Shown piece by piece: positions 50,401 through 63,169 of a stretch of 64,000 nt of DNA (its first letter is position 1; the number at the start of each line of letters is the position of its first letter). The translations under genes were made by a program, and so were the position numbers. The notes beneath the pieces were generated by a model. It was given only the letters and a program-made list of their open reading frames with translations, was not told the DNA's origin and ran no database searches. Source of the DNA: Halisarca cf. caerulea (taxonomy: Eukaryota; Porifera; Demospongiae; Chondrillida; Halisarcidae); the NCBI GenBank assembly GCA_963170055.1, contig CAUJGJ010000087.1, positions 1,269,101 through 1,333,100 of the forward strand, given 5' to 3'.

Positions 50401-51483
50401 AAACATATGTGCGTACATACGTACGTACGTATGTACGTACATGTACATACATTCCTGCACGTACATACGTACATGTATGTTTAAATGATGAAGAAGTCAT
50501 AAAATGATTGTGCCTATCACAGATACATACTATAAGATCTCATGTTTTACATGCAATGCCTGTATGATGGAAATAGCTTCCATACCCTTACTGTCTAAGA
50601 ATAAAGCATTCCAATTAGCCCTTTCTGCACTAGGGTTTTACCCCTTACACTCATTGGCTGTTTGTATAAATTGATTACACTAACATTGCCAAATAAGGTA
50701 CTGTTAGTTGCAAGAAGGCGTATACAGAGTGTCTATGAAGGGGTTTACCCTCACTTATGTAAACTCAGCATACTAGGTATACAGATGTACTTGTGCACTT
50801 AGGATACCAACACAATGTAGTACACAAGGATATCATGACACTGTTCTAAGGATGGCTATGGGCATGCACCAGTTTGCTCATGAGCTCTATGAGATACATA
50901 TTATTTAGGGACACCTGAAGAAAGCTATGATGACTATTAGTGAAATGCTACAAGTTTGTAAATTTGAACTTTGTGACTTCTACATGTTCAGCATTGATTT
51001 CTGCACTGCAGGCACACTTCATAGCAGTGATTTATCGAAGCTTGTCCCAAACTCTCTCTTTTTCTTACAATGTCATAGGAATGAGGTACAAATGTTTACA
51101 AATAACCCAACGTGTGAGGAGTCAGACACTTAATACTATCTTTTCTGAACTTTTAGGCACATTCTAGTTGGAAAAGTGAAGAGGTGTAGTGTAGGGAGAG
51201 GTAGTACTGATAAGATTCTAGCCACACCACTATTGGAGCTACACTTGAAAAAAACTCTATAGATAAGCAGTGCGAGTTGTATTTCTGATGGAACATCATA
51301 AGTACTGTATATTCATACATTAGCTACTGTTACCATGGTTATTTCGATTTGCTTTTTACTGGATATCATAAGATTCAATGTGCTATTAAATGGAATAGTG
51401 TGATATGGACTAAACCGATGTGATAAATGTGACCTTAGGAGGATAGTAGCTAAGTGACAAACAACAATGGTGTAGAGCTGAGA

Positions 51484-52338
51484 CAATGTACCATGTATGT
51501 AGCCCCTCAATGGACCATGTATGTAGCCCCTCAATGCACCATGTATGCAGCCCCTCAATACACCATGTATGTAGCCCCTCAATGCCCCATGTATGTAGTC
51601 CCTCAATACACCATGTATGTAGCCCCTCAATGCACCATGTATGCAGCCCCTCAATACACCATGTATGTAGCCCCTCAATGCACCATGTATGTAGTCCCTC
51701 AATACACCATGTATGTAGTCCCTCAATGCACCATGTATGTAGTCCCTCAATGCACCATGTATGTAGCCCCTCAATACACCATGTATGTAGCCCCTCAATG
51801 CACCATGTATGTAGTCCCTCAATGCACCATGTATGTAGTCCCTCAATGCACCATGTATGCAGCCCCTCAATGCACCATGTATGTAGCCCCTCAATGCATC
51901 ATGTATGTAGCTCCTCAATGCACCATGTATGTAGCCCCTCAATGCACCATGTATGTAGCCCCTCAATGCACCATGTATGTAGCCCCTCAATGCACCATGT
52001 ATGTAGCCCCTCAATGCACCATGTATGTAGCCCCTCAATGCACCATGTATGTAGCCCCTCAATGCACCATGTATGTATGTAGCCCCTCAATGCACCATGT
52101 ATGTAGCCCCGTAATGCACCATGTATGCAGCCCCTCAATGCACCATGTATGTATGTAGCCCCTCAATGCACCATGTACGTATGTAGCCCCTCAACGCACC
52201 ATGTATGCAGCCCCTCAATCCACCATGTATGCAGCTCCTCAATGCACCATGTATGCAGCTCCTCAATGCACCATGTATGCAGCTCCTCAATGTACCATGT
52301 ATGTAGCCCCTCAATGCACCATGTATGTAGCCCCTCAA
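51484..52338. repeat. 24-bp minisatellite, 35 units
   Basis: Thirty-five units of CAATGCACCATGTATGTAGC plus CCCT with variants (atgcag, tagtccc, cagctcc); three units have an extra 4-bp GTAT. Because 24 is a multiple of three, all frames stay open on both strands (for example MYVAPQCT or HHVCSPSM repeats), which is an artefact. Copy A has a single unit at the orthologous place. Confidence 0.97.
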
Positions 52339-52639
52339 TCATCATAACTTCCTATTAGCATAGATACTCTAACCTACGCAACCGGGATTGGAATCCGCCC
52401 ACTCAACCTTGTGACAATGTGTGTTGCATTCTCTGATCGATACGTACGTGCATTATAGTTATATTCATTGTCATATCCGTTGTTATACAACATTTCCCTT
52501 CATTGTGGTTAACCCTCGATGCATACAGATGAAGATGTTTGATAAAATTGGTGGTACTTGTTGCCGTATAACTTTGAAACTAGTGATATTCTGAATGTAC
52601 GGTGACTACGATGGCATGCAGCCTTCTTTTGGCTATTGA

Positions 52640-52824
52640 TTGCTGAAAATGGGGAAGTCAACCGACATTGGAGAACTGTGCTAGCTCTTCCACCTTGGAA
52701 GGACATGGAAATTACCTATAAAGTAAAGAAATTGACTAATTTCGCGAAGACTGTACTGAATTTCAGCAAATACTCTGTACTAGTGCACAGGGGAGATCGT
52801 GGGGATTCAAATGATAGTATGTAG
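52640..52824 (+). other. conserved block shared with 39,810-39,985, possible exon
   Basis: Reads GEVNRHWRTVLALPPWKDME then ITYKVKKLTNFAKTVLN and ends with TAG after GDSNDSM. Copy A is 2 nt shorter near the middle, breaking the frame, and most differences between copies change amino acids. So if it was coding, at least A has lost function. Confidence 0.3.
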
Positions 52825-55800
52825 TTAGGTGGGAAACGTAAGGAATGCTCCGCTACTCAGTACTTAAAGGGAAGGTGCACAAGGCAAAGGAATTCTGAAT
52901 GCATACAACACAGCTGAAATCGAATGATCTCGGGGTGTACAATACAAAAATTCTAGCTACAAAGGTGGTAATCACACAAGGTACTAGACTTGGCTCACTT
53001 CAACAATTGAAGCAAGTTTTTATGAAAAGTGAGACAAGAGAGCGGAATGTTGAGTAAAAGTGGTAGCAAAACTGCTTTCCATTAGAAATACCTGTTGTTC
53101 CCGGTGAATTCAATAACCCTTTTCTTTTTTAACTAGACAATGAAGAGTATTCTCAAGTGTAAACATGTGAACTCAATGCTGAAACAGCGGATGTTGATTG
53201 TGTAATATGGTTCGTAGTGCACACGGAACAGCCTCAAAACTACTCTTTAGGTGCTACACACTGTAGGTAAAGTGTGCCATGGGATAGCACTAATGTACGT
53301 ATGTACGTGAGATAGCACTAATGGATGTGTCCAATACACTAACTGGTGATGGTGCAAGGGAAGGGAAATTAAGTCCCACAATTATAGTTCAATGACTTCA
53401 TTGCGAGTGTGCCGCATAGTCAAAAGTGGTTTGTACCACTTTTACAAAACACATTTTTATTACATATACCCACTCACCATGACACAAGCACTAATGCAGC
53501 AGAGCTATCCCTGGTATACATACGTAGAAGCAACGCACATTTGATACATATGCACAGTGCTTCCCCCCAAACAAAAATTAAAAGAGGGGAGAGTGGGGCA
53601 TGGCGTTTAGCGATGGTGGGTGCCTGGCTTTCTAGTTTTCTTGGCTGAAAACTACGAACCATGTAGTTAGTAAGTTATGACAATCTGATGCATATGCTTG
53701 CAAGCATGGTGGTTTGTGAGATTTTGAGATCTTGATCAGCCTGCACCATGCTGCATAGGATATAGATCCTCTGTAGGTGTGCTACACCCACACACCTGTT
53801 AGGCAGGCTACAACTACGTACATACATATTGTTTGAAAGACATGACCGCATGAAGTCTCATAGCACAAGTAATTAAATGTATAAATGTATCTAACAACAA
53901 CAACATGTAGATTAACACAGCAGATAAGGACTGTTTCCAGGTGTTGTGCACCTTCTCTGCCTTCCATAGTGACCGCTCAGCCTTTAATGCTGTAACAAAC
54001 ATGTGCTTTGAAACATCACAGGCACCTCGGCCTGCAGATATTTTATTAACTAACACATTCAAACCAATTCCACACAATAACTACAGCACTAACTAAAAAT
54101 ACCTAACCTCGCCATATGCGTGTTGACTACATGTACTTGGGTTGCACGTGCCAGCCTCATGTGAGGGATAGAAAAATATCAACTTACTGCATATATGGAA
54201 GAAAATGGTGGCTACGACGGGACAGGTCCTATTCAGCGAACCAATCCAGCAGAGTCTTCAAAGATGAAGTAAATTTCTAAAAATGTATTTACACCAAAGA
54301 ATTGTCCGCCTTTTGTAAGAAAGATCCCGCTAGTCCAAGAGATATCCATAACTCGGTATCGCTTCACTTTCAACTTAACCGCGACTTCTCCATTGACAAT
54401 CTTGTCGAAACTTCCAATAATCCACTCGGTTCTTGTTTCATTTTATCCTTTTTTTCCAGCCACCCTACAAGTATTTTGTTCGCTTTCCTCGGGATTGGGC
54501 GGATTCGTGTTCCAAGTCACAGTAACACACAGAACAAACGAAATGCTCGCTCTTCACACATTATCTATGAGCACTTATGTATTGAAAGTGAGTGTGAAAT
54601 TCCACACTCGTATGAGGCACGTGCGAGTCTCGCAAACTATCTGCAGATTAAGGGTAAGTTGCTTTTAATCACAACTGTAACTCATATATTCAGGCTTTGA
54701 TTAACAAACCACTTCCACACAGGAACCCAAAGTTGGCATAACACACACAAAGAACATATGTACCACAACTGCGTATAAGTCTTAGAGATTGGACAACAAA
54801 AGATGACATGCTTGCAGTAAAAAAAACATGTGCTATGAGGATGTCATGTCATAAATCACACTGACACCCCATACTGTACTGCTCAGGAATTTCATTAATG
54901 CTAGAAAAACATTACACAAAAGAACATTGCATAGGAAGAAAGGTACACACAATGACACATTACGCTATTGTAAATGCAATCGATAGGAGAGAATGAAAGG
55001 TCTATCATAGCATTGCTTGGGGTGTTGACAGTCAAAAACATCAGCTACTTGAGGTACGTTACCATATTTCAGGAACTACGTATGTGAGACCCACAACACA
55101 ACCACAACCTACAGTAAGACCTCTAATGTGACACACGTACGTATGTACTTATGATTAAGTGAAGAATTATGCACTTCTCAAGCAAACCACACTAGTGTCT
55201 GTAAGATGCAGAAGATGTAGTGTAGGGACCTCATGCAGAACAGTAGTACAGCATGTCAGCACGAGCCAACATCACATGTACGTACATACGTACATATTTG
55301 TATGTGTGAACATATGCACAACCATAGACAAATTAATAGTGGGAATGTCATGTCACGCTCTGCATTATAGAGTGATGTACGCATGTACGTACCAATTGGA
55401 TAGTATGGCTTCACTTGGCCATGCTATGCAATGCTGTTGACAAATAAGCAATAGGCTGTAAACTCTACAGTTCAAATACAGTAGCATAATATCACACATA
55501 CAACATGCGTATGTACGCTAGTAAAAATGTTCAAGTAACACCAAAGTATATTGTTCAGCTCACACACCAATAGTAAGGACTAGTACATGACATCACAACT
55601 TCACCTGAATATACTTACGTACGTACTTAAGCATGTACATACTCATTCATGTACGTACATTCGAAGTAAGTACAACTTCAAAACTCAACACTTGTATGAT
55701 AGAGGTACATACGTACACAGCTTCTTTCATTACCTACACTGTGGAACCTCCGTAGTACAGACTCTTTAGAAATGTAAAAAGGTTTACTACACATATTATG

Positions 55801-56299
55801 TACATTCTCACTGCAGCGAGACTACATTACACTGTGGTTGGGTGAAAGTGGATTTTGCACTCACAATCATTGTTGAGAAATGTGACGATTGTTGCAATAC
55901 TTACTTTATGCCAGAACTCAAAGAATACACTTCATCAGGTCAAATACATACATATGCCACAAAGTGGGAGTTGAACCTGACAACTCAGAATACTTGAATC
56001 AGTGTTTAGTGAAGTAGCCAATGTGGCTACAGACCTCCCCGAGGTACTTCAGCTTGCATATCCACAAACAGTTGGACTAATGATGTTATGATTGTCACAA
56101 TATCAAACTTTGCCATCAATAGGATCATTGTCAGCAGAATTATCACAGTACAGTGATGATATTGAACTATTGCACAACTCTACTTTGCGAACATAACAAT
56201 CTGCATATCAACATATATTCTTCACAAAAAGCTTCCTGTAGAGAACTCTGCTATTAGGTGAGTTGGCTACCTACGTATGTAGAAGAGGTTTCAATGTAC

Positions 56300-57430
56300 A
56301 CACAGTAAGTACGTATGTACGTACGTACATACCTGAGAGCAAAAGCACTCTATTACTAGGGTTTTACTCTTACACATTGGTTGTTTTCAATGCACCAAAA
56401 TAACATTGGCCGAAAGGATGATGTTAATGGTGATAGGGCTTCCCTTCAGTTTGGTAGACTCAGCATACTTAAGGTCCTTGGAAAACCACTTACAATGAAG
56501 TGAAAAGTCCACCATGTCCCAGTAGTGAGAATGGTTATGGGTATGTATTCTTGTTTCTTGTTGTATTCTTGTACATTCTTGTATTCCAGTATCACTGATA
56601 GCCCAACGTGTATGTATATGTACGTATGTGAAACACATGTACTGTCACAATATGGGGATCTCACAGTCCAGCCCACTGACTCATCCCCATTCAGTTAGCT
56701 GGGTAGAATAGGGCTCTCAGTGAAAATGCTAATCAGTCTGTGGATGGATATTTTATGACTTCATTAAACATTTCAGTTTTGATTTGAGTAATGCAATCTC
56801 ACTTCACAGAGCTAGTGTTGGTGGGGATAATATTGATCATTGTCCCCAATTCTCACATCCTTGTCCTCACTGTTCTCACAAGGTTAATACAATGCAAAGT
56901 TACATACGTACATACATGCACACTATTATGTATGCAGTACTAACAAACAGCAAAGGATCAATAGAATAAGATTAACTTGCATGAGGAGTCACTCTAGTTA
57001 TTAAACTGTTCTAAAAACAACAAGAGTTAAACGGGGATCAGGAAATGGAAACGTTCATGAGAGACTGTAGAATTTAGATATGCAGTCCTTCGAGGATAAA
57101 ATGGAATACTTTGTATGTGAAATTTCATACGTACTCAAAGCACATACACTTTCACGATAACTATACTGTACTAAACTGAAGAGAGTGCTGACGTCGAAGT
57201 GACTGACTGATTACTTATACAATACAGCATAAGAATGTATGTACGTATGTACGTATATACGCATGTACGTAAATGTTCTAGATAATAATCTATATGCACA
57301 TACGTACATAGGTGCTGAACAGGAATTCATAGAAACAGGTGTGCAGGTGTATATATATAATATATGTGTGTGTGGGTGGAGGGGGGGAGGGGGGTAATAA
57401 TAATAATCTGAGGATATGAACCCACAAGAG
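56300..57430. other. no gene recognised
   Basis: 56,340-56,480 resembles 62,080-62,250 (actagggttttactc, acattggttgttttcaat, cagtttggtagactcagcat). The rest is AT-rich with TACGTA motifs. Confidence 0.5.
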
Positions 57431-57436
57431 CAAAAA

Positions 57437-57437
57437 T

Positions 57438-57472
<35 letters not shown>

Positions 57473-57494
57473 GTGTGTGTGTGTGCATGTGTGT

Positions 57495-57534
<40 letters not shown>

Positions 57535-57550
57535 GTGTGTGTGTATGTGT

Positions 57551-57626
<76 letters not shown>

Positions 57627-57755
57627 GTGTTTGCATGTGTGTGTGTGCGTGTGTGCATGTGTGCATGTGTGCATGTGTGTGTGTGTGTGTGTGTGTGCGT
57701 GTGTGTATGTGTGTGTGTGTGTGCGTGTGTGTGTGTATGATTGTACGTATACACA
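57437..57755. repeat. (TG)n microsatellite with TGCA/TGTA interruptions
   Basis: About 320 bp of TG with regular CATG or TATG interruptions. The frames of 100-180 codons on both strands over it are artefacts. Confidence 0.97.
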
Positions 57756-58069
57756 CGTACAATCACACACACACATACAATCCTCTTTGCTTACTCAACA
57801 GTCACAAACATCTAAAACAACATACTGTACATGGCAAATATGTATACATGAAAACTGGACTCTTGGACATCACACAATAATTGGTGGACCCATCCCCTAC
57901 TGGACCTGTATGTACGTATGTAATGTCACACTAAGAAGTATGTACATATTCTTGTATATCTAAAGTCATGCTTCAACCATGCACAAGTATATACGTATGT
58001 ACTGTATGCACATTTGTCCAATGAATAAAAGGTCCTAAAAATGATTGTGCACCTCAAAGGTACACACTA

Positions 58070-58229
58070 CAGTGGAACCATTATAATCTGAATCTCTGTG
58101 GGCAAAAAAATTGTGTCAGATTTCAAAGGTTGTCAGTTTACAGAGTGACTCTTAGTACACTTCAACATGGTGACTGTACCTCATAAGATGGTTGGATTAT
58201 AGAGAATGTCAGATTAGAGAGGTTTCCTG
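58070..58229. repeat. 160-bp MITE with empty site in copies A and B
   Basis: Left CAGTGGAACCATTATAATCTG-like start, right ...GAGAGGTTTCCTG, TA on both sides (58,068-58,069 and 58,230-58,231). The flanks read acacTA / TAtaagac, and copies A and B read tacTAtaagat at the same place, i.e. the uninserted site with one TA. A CAGTGGAACC family member, different from the 8,448 subfamily. Confidence 0.9.
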
Positions 58230-59143
58230 TATAAGACTATGTTTACATGCAGTGCTTGCATGATGGAAAAGGCCTCCCTTGCACTCTAGATCTGAGCATA
58301 AAGCATTCCAATTAGCCCTTCTGCACTAGGGTTCTACTCATTACACTCATTGGCTGTTATGAATAAACTGCTTAAACTAACATTGCCTAATAAGGTATTG
58401 TTAGCTGCAGGAAGGCTTCCCTCACTTATGCAAACACCACATACTAGGGGTGCTTGGGATGACAGTAAACGGATACAGTCATACTTAACATTACTTAGTT
58501 TAGAGTGTCTTTGGTCAAACCTCTTTATAAAGTCATTTGATACAACATCACTCTCTCTACACCAACACACATGCAGGGAACTGTTTCACTGGTCTATGTA
58601 CTGGTTATAACAACGTGTTTATAGCAGCAGAAAGAGTGGAACCAATGGTGTTGTTGTTGTAAAGAGGCCTGACTGCAGCATGTATGTATAGTATTAAATC
58701 AGAATCAACAACAAAACACAAGTGCAGCACTCGATCATAATTAAATGGCATGTCTGAGACATACATACAGTATATACAGTGCATGCGTGTGTACATACAC
58801 ATAAGAATGCATAGCCAGCACCTTGATAACATGAAATCATTTATTCATTACTCATGTCCAGCTACCTTGGTCTGTGTCACCATGCCACATAATAGTTGTA
58901 TGTTCTCTTGGGTACCACAGCAGCACACCTTCCCACTAGGGAGGATACAACTGTGCATGTACGTACGTATTGCCTGAAGCACACGATAGCACGTAGTCTC
59001 CTATCACGAATAATTAGATGTTCATACACACACATATGTATGTATGTACTGCTGTATGTATGCTTTGCAGATGAAAGTATCTTTGCTGGGTTTTTTTTTG
59101 CCATTTGGAACAGCACAGAAACATCTGCCTGCATTGCATTGCA

Positions 59144-59316
59144 CAGTGGAACCCACTCCACATGACACTCAAGGGACTAATGAAAAGTGTTCTTGTTATC
59201 AGAATTTCATATTACTAGAACCATTAGGAATATTAGAGCATTGAAGGGGACATTTGCAGCTTTCATGTTAACCATAATTTTGCATAAAATGAGTTTGTGC
59301 TGACAGGGTTCCATTG
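59144..59316. repeat. 173-bp MITE, CAGTGGAACC family
   Basis: Left CAGTGGAACCC, right GGGTTCCATTG. The interior aligns with the element at 8,448-8,618. It ends 17 bp before a possible splice acceptor for the exon-like segment at 59,334. Confidence 0.75.
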
Positions 59317-59333
59317 CACTCATGTAATTGCAG

Positions 59334-59494
59334 ATGCCGCTAATCTGAGGGTAGAAGTAGAAGACGTTCCAATCAAAATGAAGTCTGTTGGATTCCCAGG
59401 GGACATGTGTAACCTCACAGCTCAAATGAAGGAGCCCATACCACCTATACCACCTATACCACCAGAAGGAGCCAGTACAAACCACAAAAAATGA
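59334..59494 (+). CDS. candidate terminal exon with proline-rich C-terminus
   Basis: Preceded by catgtaattgcag. Reads DAANLRVEVEDVPIKMKSVG, then FPGDMCNLTAQMK and EPIPPIPPIPPEGAS before a TGA. The Ile-Pro-Pro repeat may bind SH3- or EVH1-type domains (inference). Ordinary amino-acid composition and a stop soon after favour a real C-terminal exon, but the upstream exons are not identified and the acceptor is right beside a MITE. Product unknown. Confidence 0.4.
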
Positions 59495-60870
59495 CAAACA
59501 TAAGTACGTACCTTAAACTTTATTAAAGGTTAGCATTACTCTAAAAATGCTAAGGAATACTGTTCCACTGACCACTTTCCTCCGAATACGAATAAGACAA
59601 ATGTGTACAAACAATAGTCAAGCAAAATCATGCCACAGGACCCCAGAGGTGAATGACTACCCGGACAACTACACTTGTATCTAGAAAAGTTAGGACTGCT
59701 TGTGGTTAGCGGGACATCGGCACTACTTGGCTGTCATTGCTATCAACCTCTGCCCAGGTCACACATCAAAGCATTGGAAACCACAGCAAGTCAGGATTTA
59801 AGGCACACACTCCACGTATGTACATAGGGTTCTGTTCAGGTAATCTCCTGATGTGGTGCTCAGTCAATCAATTCACAGCTAACACAAGTTTAATGTATGA
59901 CACTATTCGCCGAAGATGGTTGCTATTGGTATCACTTATATACGCATGTACTATGAGAAAAAAATGAAGACCTGTGTACCTTTAAGTGTACCATCCAGCT
60001 AAAAACATGACCAAAGGTTCTTTTCAAGGTAGCAAGACTAAGCATGAGGTTAATGTAGTGTTTCATTCAAAAAAACAGTTTAGAGAAAAGACAAGATCTT
60101 AGAATACTGCATTGAGATTTCAACTTCTCTGGTCTTTGAAGAGTGGCTTTACTTGGTCAGCATAGTGTAATGTTAACAAATAGGCAATGAACCACTAATC
60201 CCATAGTTTACATACAGCTGCAGTAGATACATACGTATGTACACTTGGCTATGTACATAAGTACGTACGTATGTACGTACATGTACATATACAGTACTTA
60301 AATGCTCAGGCAGTTCAGCTCACATATCAATACACATACGTACGTACAAATATATGTACTCCCTGATCACATATGGCATGTCACTACGTAGCACCTGTAT
60401 ATACGTACGTAATTACATACATTTCAAAGTACTACTGACCACACGAGCATTGAGTATTATCTTAATAATGTGCATACGTACTTTGACATAACTTATAGTA
60501 AACCCCAAACCTTCAAAACATGTTGTGCACACATGTTAACAGCACATTCCAAAAAGTGTTCTAATTAGTGCACGTAACACGGCAAACATTAACAGTAATA
60601 CTACAAGACAATAACCATGGTCATTGGAAGCATTCTGTATTCTGAACCTCACTAGGGGTTAACATTGTGACAAGATGTATATGTAAATACATATGCACAA
60701 CAAAACTAGTTTATCAAAAGGAAACCATTCATACACGAATAAATGTTCAATCTAGGCACATGTCTGGGCACTACTACATACTTTATGTCAGGTTTTGGCT
60801 GAGAAAGCCACTTCTACACATGAACCTAAGAATAGCGTAACACTCAAGGAACTCAGCACACGAGGAAGAA
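59495..60870. other. no gene recognised; copy C sequence
   Basis: AT-rich, with TACGTA-rich patches at 60,225-60,290 and 60,400-60,415. The 76-codon frame at 59,737-59,967 has no motif. Confidence 0.5.
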
Positions 60871-61198
60871 TTGGGGGGTGCTGGTGGCTTAGTGGGCTGC
60901 TGATGTGACTGCAGAGCTAAGTTATGGGATGGACTAATGTCCAATCCAATGATGGTGTCTTTGACATTGTTTCTCTGTACCCCCCCTACCACCACGAAGA
61001 GAGAAGAGCAAAGAAGAAGGGCCACTACAGCCACCAAAAACTGCTGAACATTGCATGATTTAACATGTGACAGTTTATAATAACAATATTTGTTTGCTAG
61101 TTGTTTGGTTTGTGTACTTGTATTCCTGGGTCCCCTGAAAAGTAGCCATTGAGCTAAGTGGGTGTCCCAGTCTAAATAAGATCAATCCATCAATCAAA
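60871..61198 (+). mobile_element. tRNA-derived SINE-like insertion
   Basis: Inserted in copy C where related sequence (about 47,295) is uninterrupted; short direct repeats of GAAGAA type flank it. Near its start is TGGCTTAGTGGG (60,885-60,896), matching a tRNA-type A box, followed by gactgcagagctaag and a degenerate B-box region. The 3' tail is cccagtctaaataagatcaa. The minus-strand frame with a signal-peptide look (60,783-61,037) lies across this insertion and is not taken as a gene. Confidence 0.5.
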
Positions 61199-61675
61199 AA
61201 GAAAGAAAAGGTCATGTCTGCAGCAATACACGGATGTCATATTCTGCTCTGTATTATGGAGTGAGGCATCAAGTTTGAGCATCATGGCTTAACTTGGATG
61301 TTTGTCCTTTCCATGCAGGAACTGAACATCCTCTAGTTTAATTACAGCTGTTAGTACATACGTATGTACATGCATATGCATGTATGCTATATACCACAGC
61401 ACATTGTGCAGCTCACAAACAATAGTTCAGCTCAAACACCAATATGTACTATTGAATCACACATGACAAGACACCTTTACCTGTATATACGTACGTACGT
61501 ACATCTGAAGCACCACTGCAAACTCAATGCCAGTGAGACAGAGGTTCATACATACGTACTGTAGGTAACTACATCTACTACTAGCCACACTGTGGAGTCT
61601 CTGCACTACAGACGCGTTTGAAAAACAAAGGTTTGCTGCACATCCGTTTTCACTGTAATGGGGTTACTTCACACT

Positions 61676-62022
61676 AGAGTGGGGCGATATTGAACTTTGC
61701 AAGTGATGATTGTCAAGGAAAGCGAAGATTGTCGCAATACTTGCACAATGCCAAATAGTCCAAAAAATACACTTAATCAATACATGCGCATGTATGTCAC
61801 AAAGTTGACGTTGAACCCGATCAATCAGTACATTTTTGAGTTGTTGTTTAGCACACATAGTATCCTTGGGGCTACACACCACCCCGGGGTGTGTTACTTC
61901 GTGTAACCACAAACAGTACAATAATATTGTCACGATATCAAACTTTGGCAACAACACACGATTATTGTCCAAAAAATTATCACAGTATTATGATCAAATC
62001 AAATTATTGCCCAACCCTACTG
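61676..62022. repeat. approx. 345-bp MITE, GGGCGATATTG family (copy C)
   Basis: Ends TAGAGTGGGGCGATATTG and ATTGCCCAACCCTA are inverted repeats. Interior repeats gattgtc and gacaat in opposite orientation, so much of the element folds back. Older relatives lie at the matching sites in copies A and B. Confidence 0.75.
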
Positions 62023-62778
62023 TACGAACATAACAATCTACATAACCATATATGTATGCATGTACCGGAGAACAAGAGCATTCTATTAGGCCTTGTGTAC
62101 TAGGGTTTTACTCCTTACACATTGGTTGTTTTCAATACACATACACTAACTTAAAGATAAAATTGCCAAACAAGATCTTAATGTCAGAGGTGATGCATAG
62201 GGCTTCTCTTTAGTTTGGTAAACTCAGCATACTTGAGGACATTGGGATACCACTTTTACTGAAGTGAAAAGTCCTCCATGTCGCAAAGTGAAAAAGGATA
62301 TGAGCATGTATCATTCATATAGCTCAGTGTCTTGATAGCCTATACTCATATGTATGCATATCATGTGTACATATGCGTATGTATGCATATGTACACATAC
62401 AGGTGCTGCCATGCTTCTGCGGGCTCATAGTCTAGCCAGCCAGATCAATCCCATTCAGGAATTAGTGTAGACTATGAGACTAGTGAAAATACTTATCCTT
62501 GTACATGACTTCATGAAACATTTTAGTTTCAATTGTGTAATACAATGTACAATCCTTGGAGGACTGAACAGACCCAGGATATTAGATAACACACTTGAAG
62601 TACACACCCTTTCACTGACAGAACACTAAAGCGCACCATACACGAGGCAACTTTCGAGCAACTTAGTTGCCTTCAACTTAGTTGTCTCCGAGTTGCTTTC
62701 CCAAAAATACTGGCAACTTTTCAGAGGCAACTTTGTGTGAAGCCACGAAGTTGACGTAACCACTTTTTGCGCGAACGA

Positions 62779-63125
62779 TGGCCGACAACACAAACCATGT
62801 TGTCTGTGAAGTTATAATCATTTTGCTACTAAAATGACGTAGAAGACGTAGGAACAGGGTTCAATGGACGCGAGAGTGGATTCTAAATTGAGAATTCCAA
62901 GGAGCATTCCATTAGCTCATGAAGATTTGCATTTGTGATGTTAGCAGCTATCGAAACTTCGTTTATATGGATGCTGGGACTGTTGAGAAGCTTTTGCGTG
63001 TTGTTGCACTGAGTATCCCCTACCAAGATACGAATATGAGGCAGGCCATATAACCAGCTGAAAGACTGGCAGTTACCTCTAGCTTCGTAGAGAGTAATCA
63101 ATTAGGTCTAGCTTTGTAGAGAGTA
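62779..63125 (+). pseudogene. Harbinger nuclease, N-terminal remnant
   Basis: From ATG at 62,779 the frame reads MADNTNHVV, a run of arginines, VQWTREWILN, EFQGAFH, then YRNFVYMDAGTVEKLLRVV and DTNMRQAI, PAERLAVT. This is the N-terminal region of Harbinger nucleases (an R-rich start, W-x-R-x-W/I, 'YRNFLRMD...F..LL', 'T.MR.AI...ERLA.T'). Several stop codons interrupt it and the catalytic DDE part is gone. Confidence 0.8.
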
Positions 63126-63169
63126 ATCAACTCCTCAATCTTCTCGTGCGTGCACTCGAATGCGGCCAT
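63098..63169 (-). pseudogene. MADF/Myb-like protein of the Harbinger element, N-terminal remnant
   Basis: Minus-strand ATG at 63,169 opens MAAFECTHEKIEELITLYKA RPN then a stop. E-x-LI-x-LY-x-ARP is the usual opening of a MADF domain, the second, DNA-binding protein of PIF/Harbinger elements, encoded towards the nuclease. A 25-30 bp tandem repeat (agctt.gtagagagtaatca, 63,081-63,131) sits at the deletion point between the two genes. Confidence 0.65.

Larger units (their letters stand above)
48350..56300. repeat. segmental duplication, copy B
   Basis: Collinear with copy A (blocks listed there). Relative to A it lacks 37,640-38,030, 39,054-39,527 and 39,990-42,402. It gains a 176-bp MITE (49,157-49,332), the 24-bp minisatellite array (51,484-52,338) and a piece at 50,850-51,130. 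The 48,360-48,680 part is itself a local repeat of 48,780-49,030 (both contain caaagaggacaatgcaactg and ggatagag.ctggtaacc). Confidence 0.85.
57780..62530. repeat. segmental duplication, diverged copy C
   Basis: 58,020-58,060 plus 58,232-58,430 match 38,240-38,460; 60,140-60,430 matches 45,900-46,130; 60,720-60,870 plus 61,200-61,345 match 47,180-47,430; 61,460-62,040 matches 46,100-46,690. It is more diverged than A is from B, so it separated earlier. It has its own insertions (58,070, 59,144, 60,871). Confidence 0.75.

Noticed and set aside
51484..52338. Possible CRISPR array (regular repeats)
   Set aside because: Units are contiguous with no unique spacers and the genome is eukaryotic; this is a minisatellite.
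51313..52358. Long frames (up to 249 codons) with octapeptide repeats on both strands
   Set aside because: Produced by a 24-bp minisatellite whose length is a multiple of three; every frame is open and copy A has only one unit.
60783..61037. Minus-strand 84-codon frame with a convincing signal-peptide-like start
   Set aside because: It runs across a SINE-like insertion and its flank in copy C; the related locus without the insertion has no such frame. Chance hydrophobic run.
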